From contig CM040089.1 of assembly GCA_022496805.1 (NCBI GenBank), positions 1,118,501 through 1,182,500 on the forward strand: a stretch of 64,000 nt of DNA, read 5' to 3'. The notes under the pieces were generated by a model. That model saw only the letters and a program-made list of their open reading frames with translations. It was not told the DNA's origin and searched no databases. Positions 24,101 to 33,804 of this stretch are shown piece after piece; position 1 is the first letter of the stretch; each line of letters opens with the position of its first letter. Source of the DNA: Pohlia nutans. Taxonomy: Eukaryota > Streptophyta > Bryopsida > Bryales > Mniaceae. Position numbers and translations under genes: made by a program.

Positions 24101-26938
24101 GAATTTTAGAGCGTATTCCACCTGCGGAGGACTCATACTCTTTAAAATGGCAGATTCAAAGCGCCAAAAATGTAACATTCAAGCGCACGAAAACTAGTAC
24201 TTCCAAGTTCCTAGAATATAACGAGCTTCCTAATCAGTTGGGTCGCGGTTTTAGCTTGTTTTTGGTTTAACAAGAAAAATAAAAACCGAGCAATAAGTTG
24301 ACAATTATAATGGGATGTAGCAATTTTCGAAATTTCAGTTCAGAGCTTTGACTTTAAGGTGCTTATATGGGTTTTGAGGTGGCCAACGGAAATCTTGAGC
24401 TCTAAAATCTAGAATGTTAATAGATATGAGGTTGAGCTGGACTCCAATTTTCAGTTGGGCAATTCACAACTGCATAACGTTCTTCAGCCCCGTACTGTCA
24501 GGGGATCGGAGGAATCCCAGAGCATTTTTTCTAACTACATCTGGAGCAAGCAACGAGGGTTGGAGAGTTGAATTATTTTACTAGCAGATTCTGTAAAGTT
24601 TTGCTACAGTGTAAAGGGAGTGGTCCAGCAAAGGCTGAAGAACGTTATGTGCTCCAGTTCTTCCAAACGCATCCTTTATCATGTTGTGAAATTAATTCTG
24701 CCATTTAAACGAAACGGTCACGCAGAACTAGTACTGTCAGATCTAGAGTCTTGAACAGTTAGAATTGGATGACAGACAGTTTGCAGGTACTAATCTTGAG
24801 CTCACCTCAGCTGCGTGATCGCCACACTCGTTGCTCTCGAATTTGCGTTTCAAGTAGTTTCGTGTGAACGCTCGAGCATCCTTGAGGAGAGACTCGCTGG
24901 GAAACAACGTTTGCGATGCGCGAAGCAGACTGAGCATGGTAGAGACGGCAAATTCCTGCTCTGCCTTCCCGGACAGGCATTCATCTTTGTACGCAAATTT
25001 TTTGAAGCAATCTTCTTTGACGTCGAATCCGTGGGTGCGCAGGAGCCTGAACGCCGTGGCAGTGGCGTTCAGTTCTTCAAATACCATTGCGCTGCTCTTG
25101 CTGCTTTCCCTGCCTAGCCCATACTCGTTCGACCAGTATCTGCAAGATCGAACACCCCGAATCACAAACCAATTGGTTAATTTCTTGCGCCGTTTCATCT
25201 AATAGCCTACTCCAGGAAATCAGGAGCAGTTGTGGCAGTTTCAGTTTGGTTCTAAGCAGTACAGTTACAATCCGTACTAATGTATTTTCCTATGCACACA
25301 TTCTAGAATTCCTCATAGAACTCCTCATCTCTTTCTATTCTCAACTCTCCACAGTATACTCTTCAAAATAAGACTCTACTAATATCAGCAAAATATTAAT
25401 ATCTGCAAGATGGAACACCCCAAATCACAAACCAATAGATTAATTGCTTGAGCCGGTGCATCTAATAGCCTACTCCAGGAAATCAGGAGCAGTTGTGGCA
25501 GTTTCAAATTGGTTCGAAACAGTATAATTACAATCCGTACTAATGTATTTTTCTATGCACACATTCTAGAATTCCTCATACTTAGAAGTCATCTCTTTCT
25601 ATTCTCAACTCTCCATAGTGTACTCTTGAAAATAAGACTCTACTAATATATGACATCTGTAGTAGGCTATGCTAGATGGAGTACTCCATGGGCTCACCAA
25701 GTAGTGCAGTGGGTACATGCTACCACCTTGTAGCTTCGCGAATTGGAGATAGCATGCACCCGATACATGCCATAGCAGAGCCCATGGAGTACTCTATCTA
25801 GTACATTTCACTCTGAGAGAGAAAGATAACTGTCGTGCACTTACTTGTACACGTATTGAAGACATGCCATGATTTCTTGTTCGAAGTAGCGTGACAGGCC
25901 CAATTGTTCCAGTCTGTCGACAATCCGCAGACTGCTATCCACGGAGGTTGACACATTTGCGAGGTGGCTTCTCACATTTTCGATCCACTCGTTCATCTGT
26001 TCCTCCTCCGTCGCCTTCTTTCATTGCAAGTCACGTTTCATCAGTCAGTACTCACTACGACGTCCCATTTACACGCGTAGGAATGAAAATTATTTGATGT
26101 TTCACTCAGAGTTTGTATAGTTGATTAGTTTGCAAGTAGGGCTAGATTACCGGGAGGAGCGTTTGAAGAGTAGACTGGCTGGTGCTGATGGTTTGCTCCA
26201 CCGTCAACAACTGATCTGTTACATCATTCCATGAAGTATTGATCAATATACTAGACTTTGAAATCTGTGCACGTGCAACCAGGCTCTTAGTCTGCATACT
26301 GCAGTCAATAAAGATTTATGCTCACCGGTTCATTCAGCTAGCAAACATCGAAGATTCAAAACTATCGTAAGGATCGGAACTCAACCAGGCTACTGTTAGA
26401 TGCACCCATTCAGTATTTATTATTTACACAACCATGCAACTTCAAATTCACGGAGTTCGAATTAATCGTGACTAGAATTTTATATATACGTACGCACCAG
26501 GAGCAGTTTGAGTCAGACGCCCTGTGGCTGCCTGCAATTTGCTGTGAGGAGCATGACTCTGGGATCCATGGGGAGGTAATCTTGAATAAGAACTGTCACC
26601 TGTCAAGAGGGCGAACAATCAGTCATGTACAATTTTCGGTAACTAGTAAAACTAATAATTTCGTGAATAAATTGCTCTTGAAATCTAATGGTAATCAAGC
26701 TGAAATTAATTCTTTGTTAGATAGTAAGATACGAACCAGCCGAAGAAGAATTACGTATCTTCAGCACCCCTGCTTCAACGCTGTTCCAACGTCGACGATT
26801 CTGGTTCCAATGAATTTCCCGTCCATGACGATCCGCACCTGATACTGCATGAAGTCGACCAAACTCTCGATTCATAGAATTATAATCTACCAACGACATT
26901 CTCGCAGTGCTACTACAACTCTGCATTACGCCTGCCAT
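21177..26938 (-). CDS. Kaurene-synthase-like class I terpene synthase lacking the gamma domain
   Basis: Nine exons, all GT-AG and phase-consistent, give about 674 residues: 26938-26737, 26599-26494, 26298-26151, 26017-25845, 25139-24806, 24121-23963, 23487-23125, 22554-22309, 21470-21177. The enzyme should ionise a prenyl diphosphate with Mg2+. The catalytic DDYFD is at residues 428-432, and the second metal site is NDITGIERE at 571-579, with Gly in place of the usual Ser/Thr. The beta-domain landmarks DRLEQLGLSRYFEQEI (about 186) and AFRLLRTHGFDV align with ent-kaurene synthases, but the class II DxDD is replaced by ELNA (232-235), so it cannot protonate GGPP itself. The first 150 residues are Ser/Arg-rich, like a plastid leader. 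No gamma domain (SAYDTAW, PDGSWG) appears upstream. Exons 1-3 are the least certain. The product could be a diterpene or a smaller terpene. Confidence 0.88.
22686..22930 (-). repeat. Dispersed repeat in terpene synthase intron 7
   Basis: Inverted relative of 6083-6370, sharing CACAAGTCA, GGATTGTGCAATCATGATG and AGAAGAGAAGAT blocks. It sits between exons 7 (to 23125) and 8 (from 22554). Confidence 0.5.
23594..23710 (-). repeat. SINE-like repeat, copy 2
   Basis: Read on the minus strand it carries AGTAGTCC, CTTTGTCCGGT, GAATAGACACTTTATTCA and GGAGTTT, then ATCTATCTAT, the same order as at 4738-4934. It lies in intron 6 of the terpene synthase. Confidence 0.6.
25140..25640. repeat. Tandem duplication filling most of terpene synthase intron 4
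   Basis: Two copies of about 250-260 bases lie head to tail, the first starting ATCTGCAAGATCGAACACC at the intron border and the second near 25399 with ATCTGCAAGATGGAACACC. Both carry CTACTCCAGGAAATCAGGAG and ACATTCTAGAATTCCTCAT blocks. The duplicated unit includes the splice acceptor, so the intron contains a second acceptor-like CTTGCAG. Confidence 0.85.
25672..25801. mobile_element. 130-bp foldback element in terpene synthase intron 4
   Basis: The left terminus CTAGATGGAGTACTCCATGG is mirrored by the right terminus with one mismatch over 24 bases. A second inverted block (GGGTACATGCTACC / the inverse of AGCATGCACCC) lies inside. Nearly the entire element can form one stem. No clear target duplication. 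Confidence 0.75.
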
Positions 26939-26959
26939 CTCGTTCTGTACAGTCAGTAT

Positions 26960-27048
26960 CAGACCCAGATCGATCGAAGCATACAATATTAGACCCAGAT
27001 CGATCGAAGCATACAATATCAGACTCAGATCGATCGAAGCATACAATA
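26960..27048 (-). repeat. 30-bp tandem repeat, three units, in the terpene synthase leader
   Basis: Units start at 26960, 26990 and 27020, each with CAGATCGATCGAAGCATAC. They lie 22 bases upstream of the chosen ATG (26938). Because 30 is a multiple of three, the frame stays open through them, which makes an upstream ORF look longer than it should. Further GATCGATC motifs occur up to about 27350. Confidence 0.85.
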
Positions 27049-27087
27049 AAAGTCGAATTCTACGAATGAATTCACAAGGACTACAAG

Positions 27088-27101
27088 CTATTATATATAC
27101 T
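27088..27101 (-). promoter_or_regulatory. Candidate TATA box of the terpene synthase gene
   Basis: The minus strand reads AGTATATATAATAG here, about 150 bases before the ATG. A start about 30 bases downstream would put the three 30-bp repeats in the 5' leader. A second TATATA motif lies near 27311. Confidence 0.4.
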
Positions 27102-27119
27102 AACTTGGTCACCCCAACC

Positions 27120-29860
27120 GGAATTATAAATTGTGGATCGATCAACGGTTGAGATATTAACACGCTGGGAATCAGCAAGAGATCGATCGATCAGAACTGT
27201 AGCAGGGAGATCGAGAAACTTCGGAACGTTAATTATTAATAAGCATGTACAGTATGAGAATGATCGATCCGCAACCAAAGGTGAAGAAAAATCGATGCAT
27301 GGTGAAGCATATATAAGCTTTCGATCGATCTTGATGCATGCGATCGATCGGGTGCACGTGTACGAATCTTCCGAACGATGCTTTTCCAGCTTTACGTAAG
27401 CTTCTGTGCAACATGATTGCAGTTTGCGAAACTTGTGCCACACAATCAATGGGACATGATTTTTCTGTTTAGAATTTAAAGAGCTCACATTTATCTGGTT
27501 CCAGGAATCATGTAGTTCGGACCACGTATGTCGAAGTGCATGAACCATGCCTGCCATTGCTTGAATCTTGTACGTCGGACGGTCCGGGTTGCCTTGCTTG
27601 GTTTGACTGTATAACTTCGCCTTTTTGGGTGGTTGACATTAATATCATTAGATTTTACTCCCAGAGGCTCCAAAATTTGTGGAGGCATTGTAAAGTGGCT
27701 GATCAAAATGCACTTTTTGAAATGGGTGATGTGTGAGAGGTACCCGTTCCAACAAATCCAGACCAGAGAGTGACATGAAAAAAAAAATCGAAATAATTTT
27801 GACAGACGCTGAGATTTTTTGTCACTCTGCAGACAACTTTTTAATCAATCAATGAATCGAGGGTACCGTGCAGGGGAGGGGTATGTGGCAGGTGCAGAGC
27901 ATTTGAGAAATTACATGGGAGGGGTATTTATGACACTTTTTTTTGTGACAAGTCTATGTACTCTGTGATGCTACGTATTCTGTTTTGTGACACTAGCTTT
28001 GTACTCTTAGTACTCTGATTTGTAATGCCATGTATGTTGTTTTCAAATGTGACAGTTATGTACTGTGTGTTTTGTGACACTGTATTTTATGACTAAATTG
28101 TGACTTTTTGATGTCACTTTACTTTGCACCAATTTTGTCATCTCTGACACTTTTTCCAACTTGACATCATATTAGACGTGTGACATCAATTGTCTAATTA
28201 GACTAGTGTCAAATATGTTATACAACATGTTAAATGAAATCTTCCTCAATATCCAAAAGTATTCTATAATATTTTAGAACATATATTCTAAGTATATTCT
28301 AAAAATCTGTTCGTCTAATAGGCATGGAGGTCTATTACATGTTTTATATATAGGTCATTGTATAAATCTATCTATATAGTTTGATGATTTAATATTGGTT
28401 CAAATGATTGAACTATATGATTGAGCTATATATATAGACCTAGATTATATGTATGTATATGTATATGTGTGTATATATATAGATATATATGATTTTATAA
28501 TATAAATTAGCATTGTATGAGTGTGATTGGGGTTTTGTTTCACTTGAACCAATTTTTGTATATTTTTGCTACAAGTTTGTTATAAACATGTTTTGTTTAA
28601 CATATACCTAAAATTTTCATTGGAATACGTACATTCACTTTTTTTTATTTACAAATAATTTGTATATAGAAATATTTTTAAGGCAACTGTGAAAGTATAA
28701 TATACACGATGTAACCTAGTATATACGTTAAGTTTGCTCCCTCCCCCCCCAAAAAAAAAAAAACCTTTTTCTTACAAATCAATGTAAGATGAAATTTTAA
28801 GCCAATTATAAAAGCATAAAATAAGAAAAGTAAAAGGTATTGTTAGTGTATTTTCAAAAAAAATAAAATTTAAGTTGATTTGAAAGACCTCTTTCAAATC
28901 AATCATTTTAATTTAATTATGATTTTTAACATTTTCCCTTTTGATTTTTGAATCTATAATTCAAAAATTTGCAATATGCACACTTTATAGCACATCCATA
29001 TTTTTTTCCATAATCCATTAGGTCCTTAGAGTACAATGATATTAAGATTGTGATTGTTAATTAATGATTATTTGGTAATAAATATCGCAATATTTTGAAA
29101 AGGTTTTTCTAAAATTGTACAATACATTTAATGACTAATGGTGAATGCTAGTTAATGTTTGGAAAACGCATGAGAGTTGAAATCTCAAGAGATACAATTG
29201 TGAAGATGGCGTCTAATGTTGAGTCAAATGTTGAGTCATTAATAGAATATGCTTATATTAAAGTTTTTTTAGTTAAAGCAAAATAGGGTCCATTCCAACT
29301 AACAAACCAAGGGTGCCTCGTCTTGAGTGCTTTAGAGAGTCCTTTTGAGAGTCCTTTGGAGAGTTGTTAGAGACAAAAAAAGTCATGATTTTCATTCAAA
29401 GAACAATATTTTAATGTATTGATTTCAATTTTCATTCACATAATCATCATTCTCATTCAATTATCCCAAAATTTCTACCAAAAAAGTGTTATTTATCATT
29501 TAGAAAAGTCCTTAGTGAGTCATTAAAACCACTAACGACAAAGCTATTTTAGTGCTTTTCATACCCAAATTTTTACAATATTGCTTTCATCTTGTACTAT
29601 GTGTTTTATATACATGTTGCAAACATTGACATATCACTTTCCTTTCCAATAACAATTTAAATCAAACATCACATTGAAGATGCCTCCAAAAAAGCATTGA
29701 AAAAGCATTGTAGACAACTTAGCCGGTTTGTATTAGCTTGAATGGACCCAATATGTCTTTTTGAAGAGATCTAAAATTAGTTGAAAAAATCTTGTATATT
29801 TTGGAAATATGAGAGTTCACATTTAATTCATTTGACAATAATTGTGACCCCACATAGATT
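27120..29860. other. Intergenic region, AT-rich, GATCGATC-rich at its left edge
   Basis: To about 27,350 there are many GATCGATC motifs. From 27,900 the sequence is AT-rich with TGTGACA-type words and a TATATG run near 28,440-28,490. ORFs on both strands at 27081-27557 and 27491-27706 have no motif. No gene supported. Confidence 0.45.
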
Positions 29861-29864
29861 GCGC

Positions 29865-30855
29865 AGGATTCTATGTAGTCTTGTTTAAAATGGCAAGTTT
29901 CAAAGCTTACAAATTGTAACATTCAAATGCACAAAGTTACAGTGACTCTCATAAGTAGTTGGCCGTCCCCCTTTGATAGATGAAATGCTCTCATTTAGAA
30001 GATAATTTGTTTTATGGAATGAAATTTCTATACATCGTACTAAACTTGGGCTTTACAATGTACTATAGAAAAAATTGAAAATCAAAAATAATTTATGCCA
30101 TTTTTAGATCCAATTTGGGGTCGCATTTTTTGGTATGTATTGAGTCTATGTGAAGATGGGTTAAAAAATGAAGTTCGGCTCAAAGTTTAACCTTAGATGA
30201 TGAAGAATAGCATTGAAAATCATATCCCGAAAAAGAGATTTGGTTTTGAGATATGATTGCAAGAATATGGCAATTTAAATCACAAGCAATATTTTTCAGA
30301 ACCTAACCACACTAATTAATGAGCTTTTTATTATGATTTTACAAAATTGTATAAAATTACACTCATGTATATAAAGTTTACTTAATCGTAAAACTCTATA
30401 TAAAATTAGAGGTAGTTGAAATTCATCTCAACAGAAAATATGAAACCAAAATTGATCATTAAATTCTGAAAAATATTGCTTGTGATTTAAATTGCCATAT
30501 TTTTGCAATCATATCTCAAAATCAAATTTCTTTTTGGAATATGATTCTTAAGGCTATTCTTCATTATTCATGGTTAAAATTTGAGTCAAAATTCTTTTTT
30601 TTAACCCATCTTACATTGACTCCATCAATACATACCACAAAATGGGATTCCAAATTGGATCCAAAAATGGCATAAATTATTTTTTACTTTCAATTTTTTC
30701 TATCGTACATTGTAAAGCACCAAGTCTAGTACGATGTATAGAAATTTCATTCCATGAAACAAATTATCTTCTAAATGAGAGCATTTCATTCATCAAAAGG
30801 AGGCAGCCAACTACTTATGAGAGTCACTATATAAAAACTAGCTTGATGTAGATCC
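29865..30855 (-). pseudogene. Copied fragment of a terpene synthase intron, split by a hairpin element
   Basis: 29868-29938 matches the plus-strand sequence around 24123-24200 (TTTAAAATGGCA, then TTCAAAGC, then GTAACATTCAA.TGCAC). The sequence after the hairpin, 30833-30855 (AAAACTAG...CCAAG), matches the next bases of that intron, 24190-24210. So about 90 bases of intron 5, reaching the exon 6 acceptor, were copied here, and an 888-bp hairpin later landed in the copy. Because intron is included, this was DNA-level copying, not retroposition. The fragment is short and diverged, so certainty is moderate. Confidence 0.5.
29941..30828. repeat. 888-bp inverted repeat (long hairpin)
   Basis: The left arm 29941-30302 starts AGTGACTCTCATAAGTAGTT. 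The right arm 30464-30828 is its inverse and ends AACTACTTATGAGAGTCACT. The arms align throughout with scattered mismatches, leaving a loop of about 160 bases. TA lies on both outer edges, which would fit a TA duplication. A transcript would fold into a long double-stranded RNA. The ORF at 30642-30851 is a by-product. Confidence 0.85.
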
Positions 30856-32377
30856 AAGGTTCTAAACATTAGAAATGTGCCAACTTTTGAAGATTTTTCC
30901 ATGTTAACAAATATGGCAACTATACATGTTATTTAATTTTATAGAATGGTTGGAACATGTTTTAAAACAAAAACATGTTTTACACGCAGATGGTGACTAT
31001 GGAACACCACCACTAGCGTGGGTTGTGCTTCAACAAGTTGCAACACTTCCATCTTTCACATTTGTTACTATAGCCCTCCCAACAAATCAACAACATGAAG
31101 GGGCTTCACCATCTTAGCTTGCGGATCACGTTGCAAAAATTCTAGTATTTGTTTGGTGGAAATTACTAAGTAACTTGTGATTGGAACACATTTGTAGATG
31201 TGATTATGTGTATGAATGATGAGAGGTGATTGCATGCCAAGTGATCTAGAAGTTGCTGAGTTAGTATCATTGTCTATTGCACTCTTGTCAAACATTCAAA
31301 CTATGTCATAGTTATAAATTAGGACCTCGTGTCAATGGTAAGATTTAAGATGAAACTGCCATGCAAATAAATTAACAAAATGTTAAAATATTAAAAATAA
31401 ATAAATTTAAACTTCAAAAAGATCTGACGTGACCAAATTTTAGCCACGTCAAATTGGATTTATTTTTTTGCATGGCAGTTTGGGTGAACTCGCAACCCTT
31501 GGGGGACCTGAAATTTCTTCTAATGAGTAGAGTTGGAAGTTCATAAAACAATTCATTTAACCCTTAAATGCCAAATATTTTTTAGACATTGATTTTTAAA
31601 ATAAGTTTATCGTTTAAGAATAAATGTGAATCACTGAACTCATATTTTACTTGCAAAATATGCAATCTTAATTTTAATCTTTGTTATATTCCTAATATTT
31701 TGATTACAAATAACCACTTAACCAGTTACAAATGTGATGAAATAACTATCATTTTGTTGTTCCTATATTAAAGGGAGAGACTACACAATGGTTTGAAAAT
31801 GCAAAAAAAAAATTGGTGTCTAATGAAAATGTGATATAGTAAAAGCAATAGTAGCATGTTAGATCATCATTTCAAAAAGAAAAAATCTTAGATCTAAAAA
31901 AGACCCAATATGTTGAATATTTGTATGCAATCCTACCAAGTGGGAAAATAACAACCTCATCCAAAATTATGAGTCATGGGAGAAAACCAAACTCTGGTGA
32001 TAAAACCAAACTTGGATCCTAATATTTCATAAGGTAAAGAATATTATTTGCACCACTTTGAGAATTTTAACTTTGAGTGCAACTTTTGGAAGATATATGT
32101 AGTTGAATTTCTTTGGGCACAAGAGCCAAATCTATTGAGATCAAATATCTATCATTATATATAAATTTCTTACACAATTCCAAAGTGGGAGGTTGTAGTC
32201 CACTACACTTTGAACTTGTTATTAACACACTCTCCAACATGTTAAGTTCTTTATTGGTTAGAAGAGGTGGCGCTCCCCAGGGACATGTCCAGGCAAAATC
32301 ACTGTGCATGCGTGGAATTGGGCACTACTTGCCTGGGCATCTCCCTCGGCAGTGCCACATTTTCTGCTAAGTGACCC
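30856..32377. other. AT-rich intergenic DNA with one unpaired TTAA-type end
   Basis: A TTAA-CCCTTAAATGCC left end lies at 31557-31560. A matching GGACGCTTAAGGG-TTAA right end is at 33490-33493, so a composite element spanning the family-B copy at 32378 is possible. No convincing ORF. Confidence 0.4.
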
Positions 32378-32953
32378 TTAACCCCTAAATGTTCTCACCC
32401 TCTTCAGATTTGGCAGTTTTCCAAAGATGCATTATAAAATGCAACTAAGAGGGATATTTTCAACTTGATGAATGAATAAAAGTTGTACATTATGAATTTT
32501 AGATTCTATCCATGCGGTTAGATTTGCGATTGCTATCACCAATATTTGTGTATAAATTTTCAAACTTAAAACTTAAAACTCTTTTGTAATATGATTACAA
32601 ATAAGATATTGACGATCTAATAATGAAATTTGTTGTGATGGGTTGAAATGTAATACTCTAAATGAGGTGATTTTTGGAGATTTTTTGGTTGCTTGATTTT
32701 ATTAGTTGACTTTTTCAAGAGCACTTTTAGACTAAAATCTTCGAAATTTTGGGTGGAACACTACAACATGAAATGAGGCATAAAAATTTCACAAATCATC
32801 CCCTTTCTAATCGGATCACACATGCACGAAGCTAACTTCCCATAAAATTTTCATTAAAAAATCCACACTCCAAAAAGTGCATGATGGATGAGAAAATGGA
32901 TTTCAAATCCGTACATCATGCAAAATATGCATGATTGGGCGGTTAGGGGTTAA
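32378..32953. mobile_element. TTAA-type MITE, family B copy 2
   Basis: The ends are TTAA-CCCCTAAATG (32378) and GGCGGTTAGGGG-TTAA (32950-32953), with an intact duplication. The interior matches 36250-36841 in the same orientation, starting GATGCATTATAAAATGCAAC. Confidence 0.85.
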
Positions 32954-33493
32954 GCATGCAAGGAGCCCCATGGGACCGTGCTTGATCGTTTTTCAGTCAA
33001 ACATTGATTTTCACTTAGTTCCTAATTTCAAATGAAAACGGTCCCAACTAAGAAAGAGTGGAGGCTACCCTTCTACTTTCTAGTCCAATTTACCGTTTTT
33101 TCAAAATTGTTAAAACTGCGTTCTTTTATAGCACTTTAAAGCTCAAAACCCTAAACTTCCAAGATACACTACAAAAAACCGTTTTTCTATCAAATTTCTT
33201 TTTATGTAAGCTCAAGAAGTATGCCACCTACACCTTGTTGTCCATCACTATTATTTATATTTCCCCTAAAATTTCATACTATTCTAAGCTTTTGATAATT
33301 ACTGTGATTTTTACAAGATTTTGAAAAACCTTATAAAATTTGTTTTTATTTAAACAATTATGAAAAAATCAGGGTAAATTGGTTGAACAATACCTTATAT
33401 GAGAAAAATACCAGAAAAATATAATATATTTTAAAATGTGAGGAATTGATGAGGTTTGACCGGGTAATTGTAGTGTGGACGCTTAAGGGTTAA
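32954..33493. mobile_element. Probable TTAA-type element adjoining family B copy 2
   Basis: It shares the TTAA at 32950 and ends GGACGCTTAAGGG-TTAA at 33490-33493. The start (AAGGAGCCCCATGG) faintly resembles family G (CAAGCTCCATGG). The left terminal CCC is missing, so it is degenerate. Confidence 0.4.
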
Positions 33494-33804
33494 CTCATGT
33501 ATGTTCGTTACCAAAGGGGAGATATAAAAGAGTTCTGAGTGTGTAAATGATAAAAAAAAAACCATTCTCATTCAAAGACAGGTGGCCATAGACATTCAGA
33601 GCATGTCATGCTTACACCACTAGCTAATAAATCCAACTAATGAGTCCAACCAAATGCTGTAAAAATAATCTGCTGTTGGTAACAGGGGTCAACAAAGGAG
33701 ATGGGATCCCCAACGGTTCTAGCAACCTTACATAATGAAACTGGTGCCCATACGGTGAACAAGCAGGGCAGGTCAGTAACAGATTAAAACGCTAAGCAGC
33801 AGTC

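Noticed and set aside
21177..26938. Bifunctional CPS/kaurene synthase as in mosses
   Set aside because: The class II DxDD is replaced by ELNA and no gamma domain exons are present, so copalyl diphosphate synthase activity is not supported.
27039..27178. Extending the terpene synthase start upstream to an ATG at 27178
   Set aside because: The frame is open only because the 30-bp repeats are a multiple of three. A TATA-like box lies within it, and the translated repeats look like noncoding sequence.
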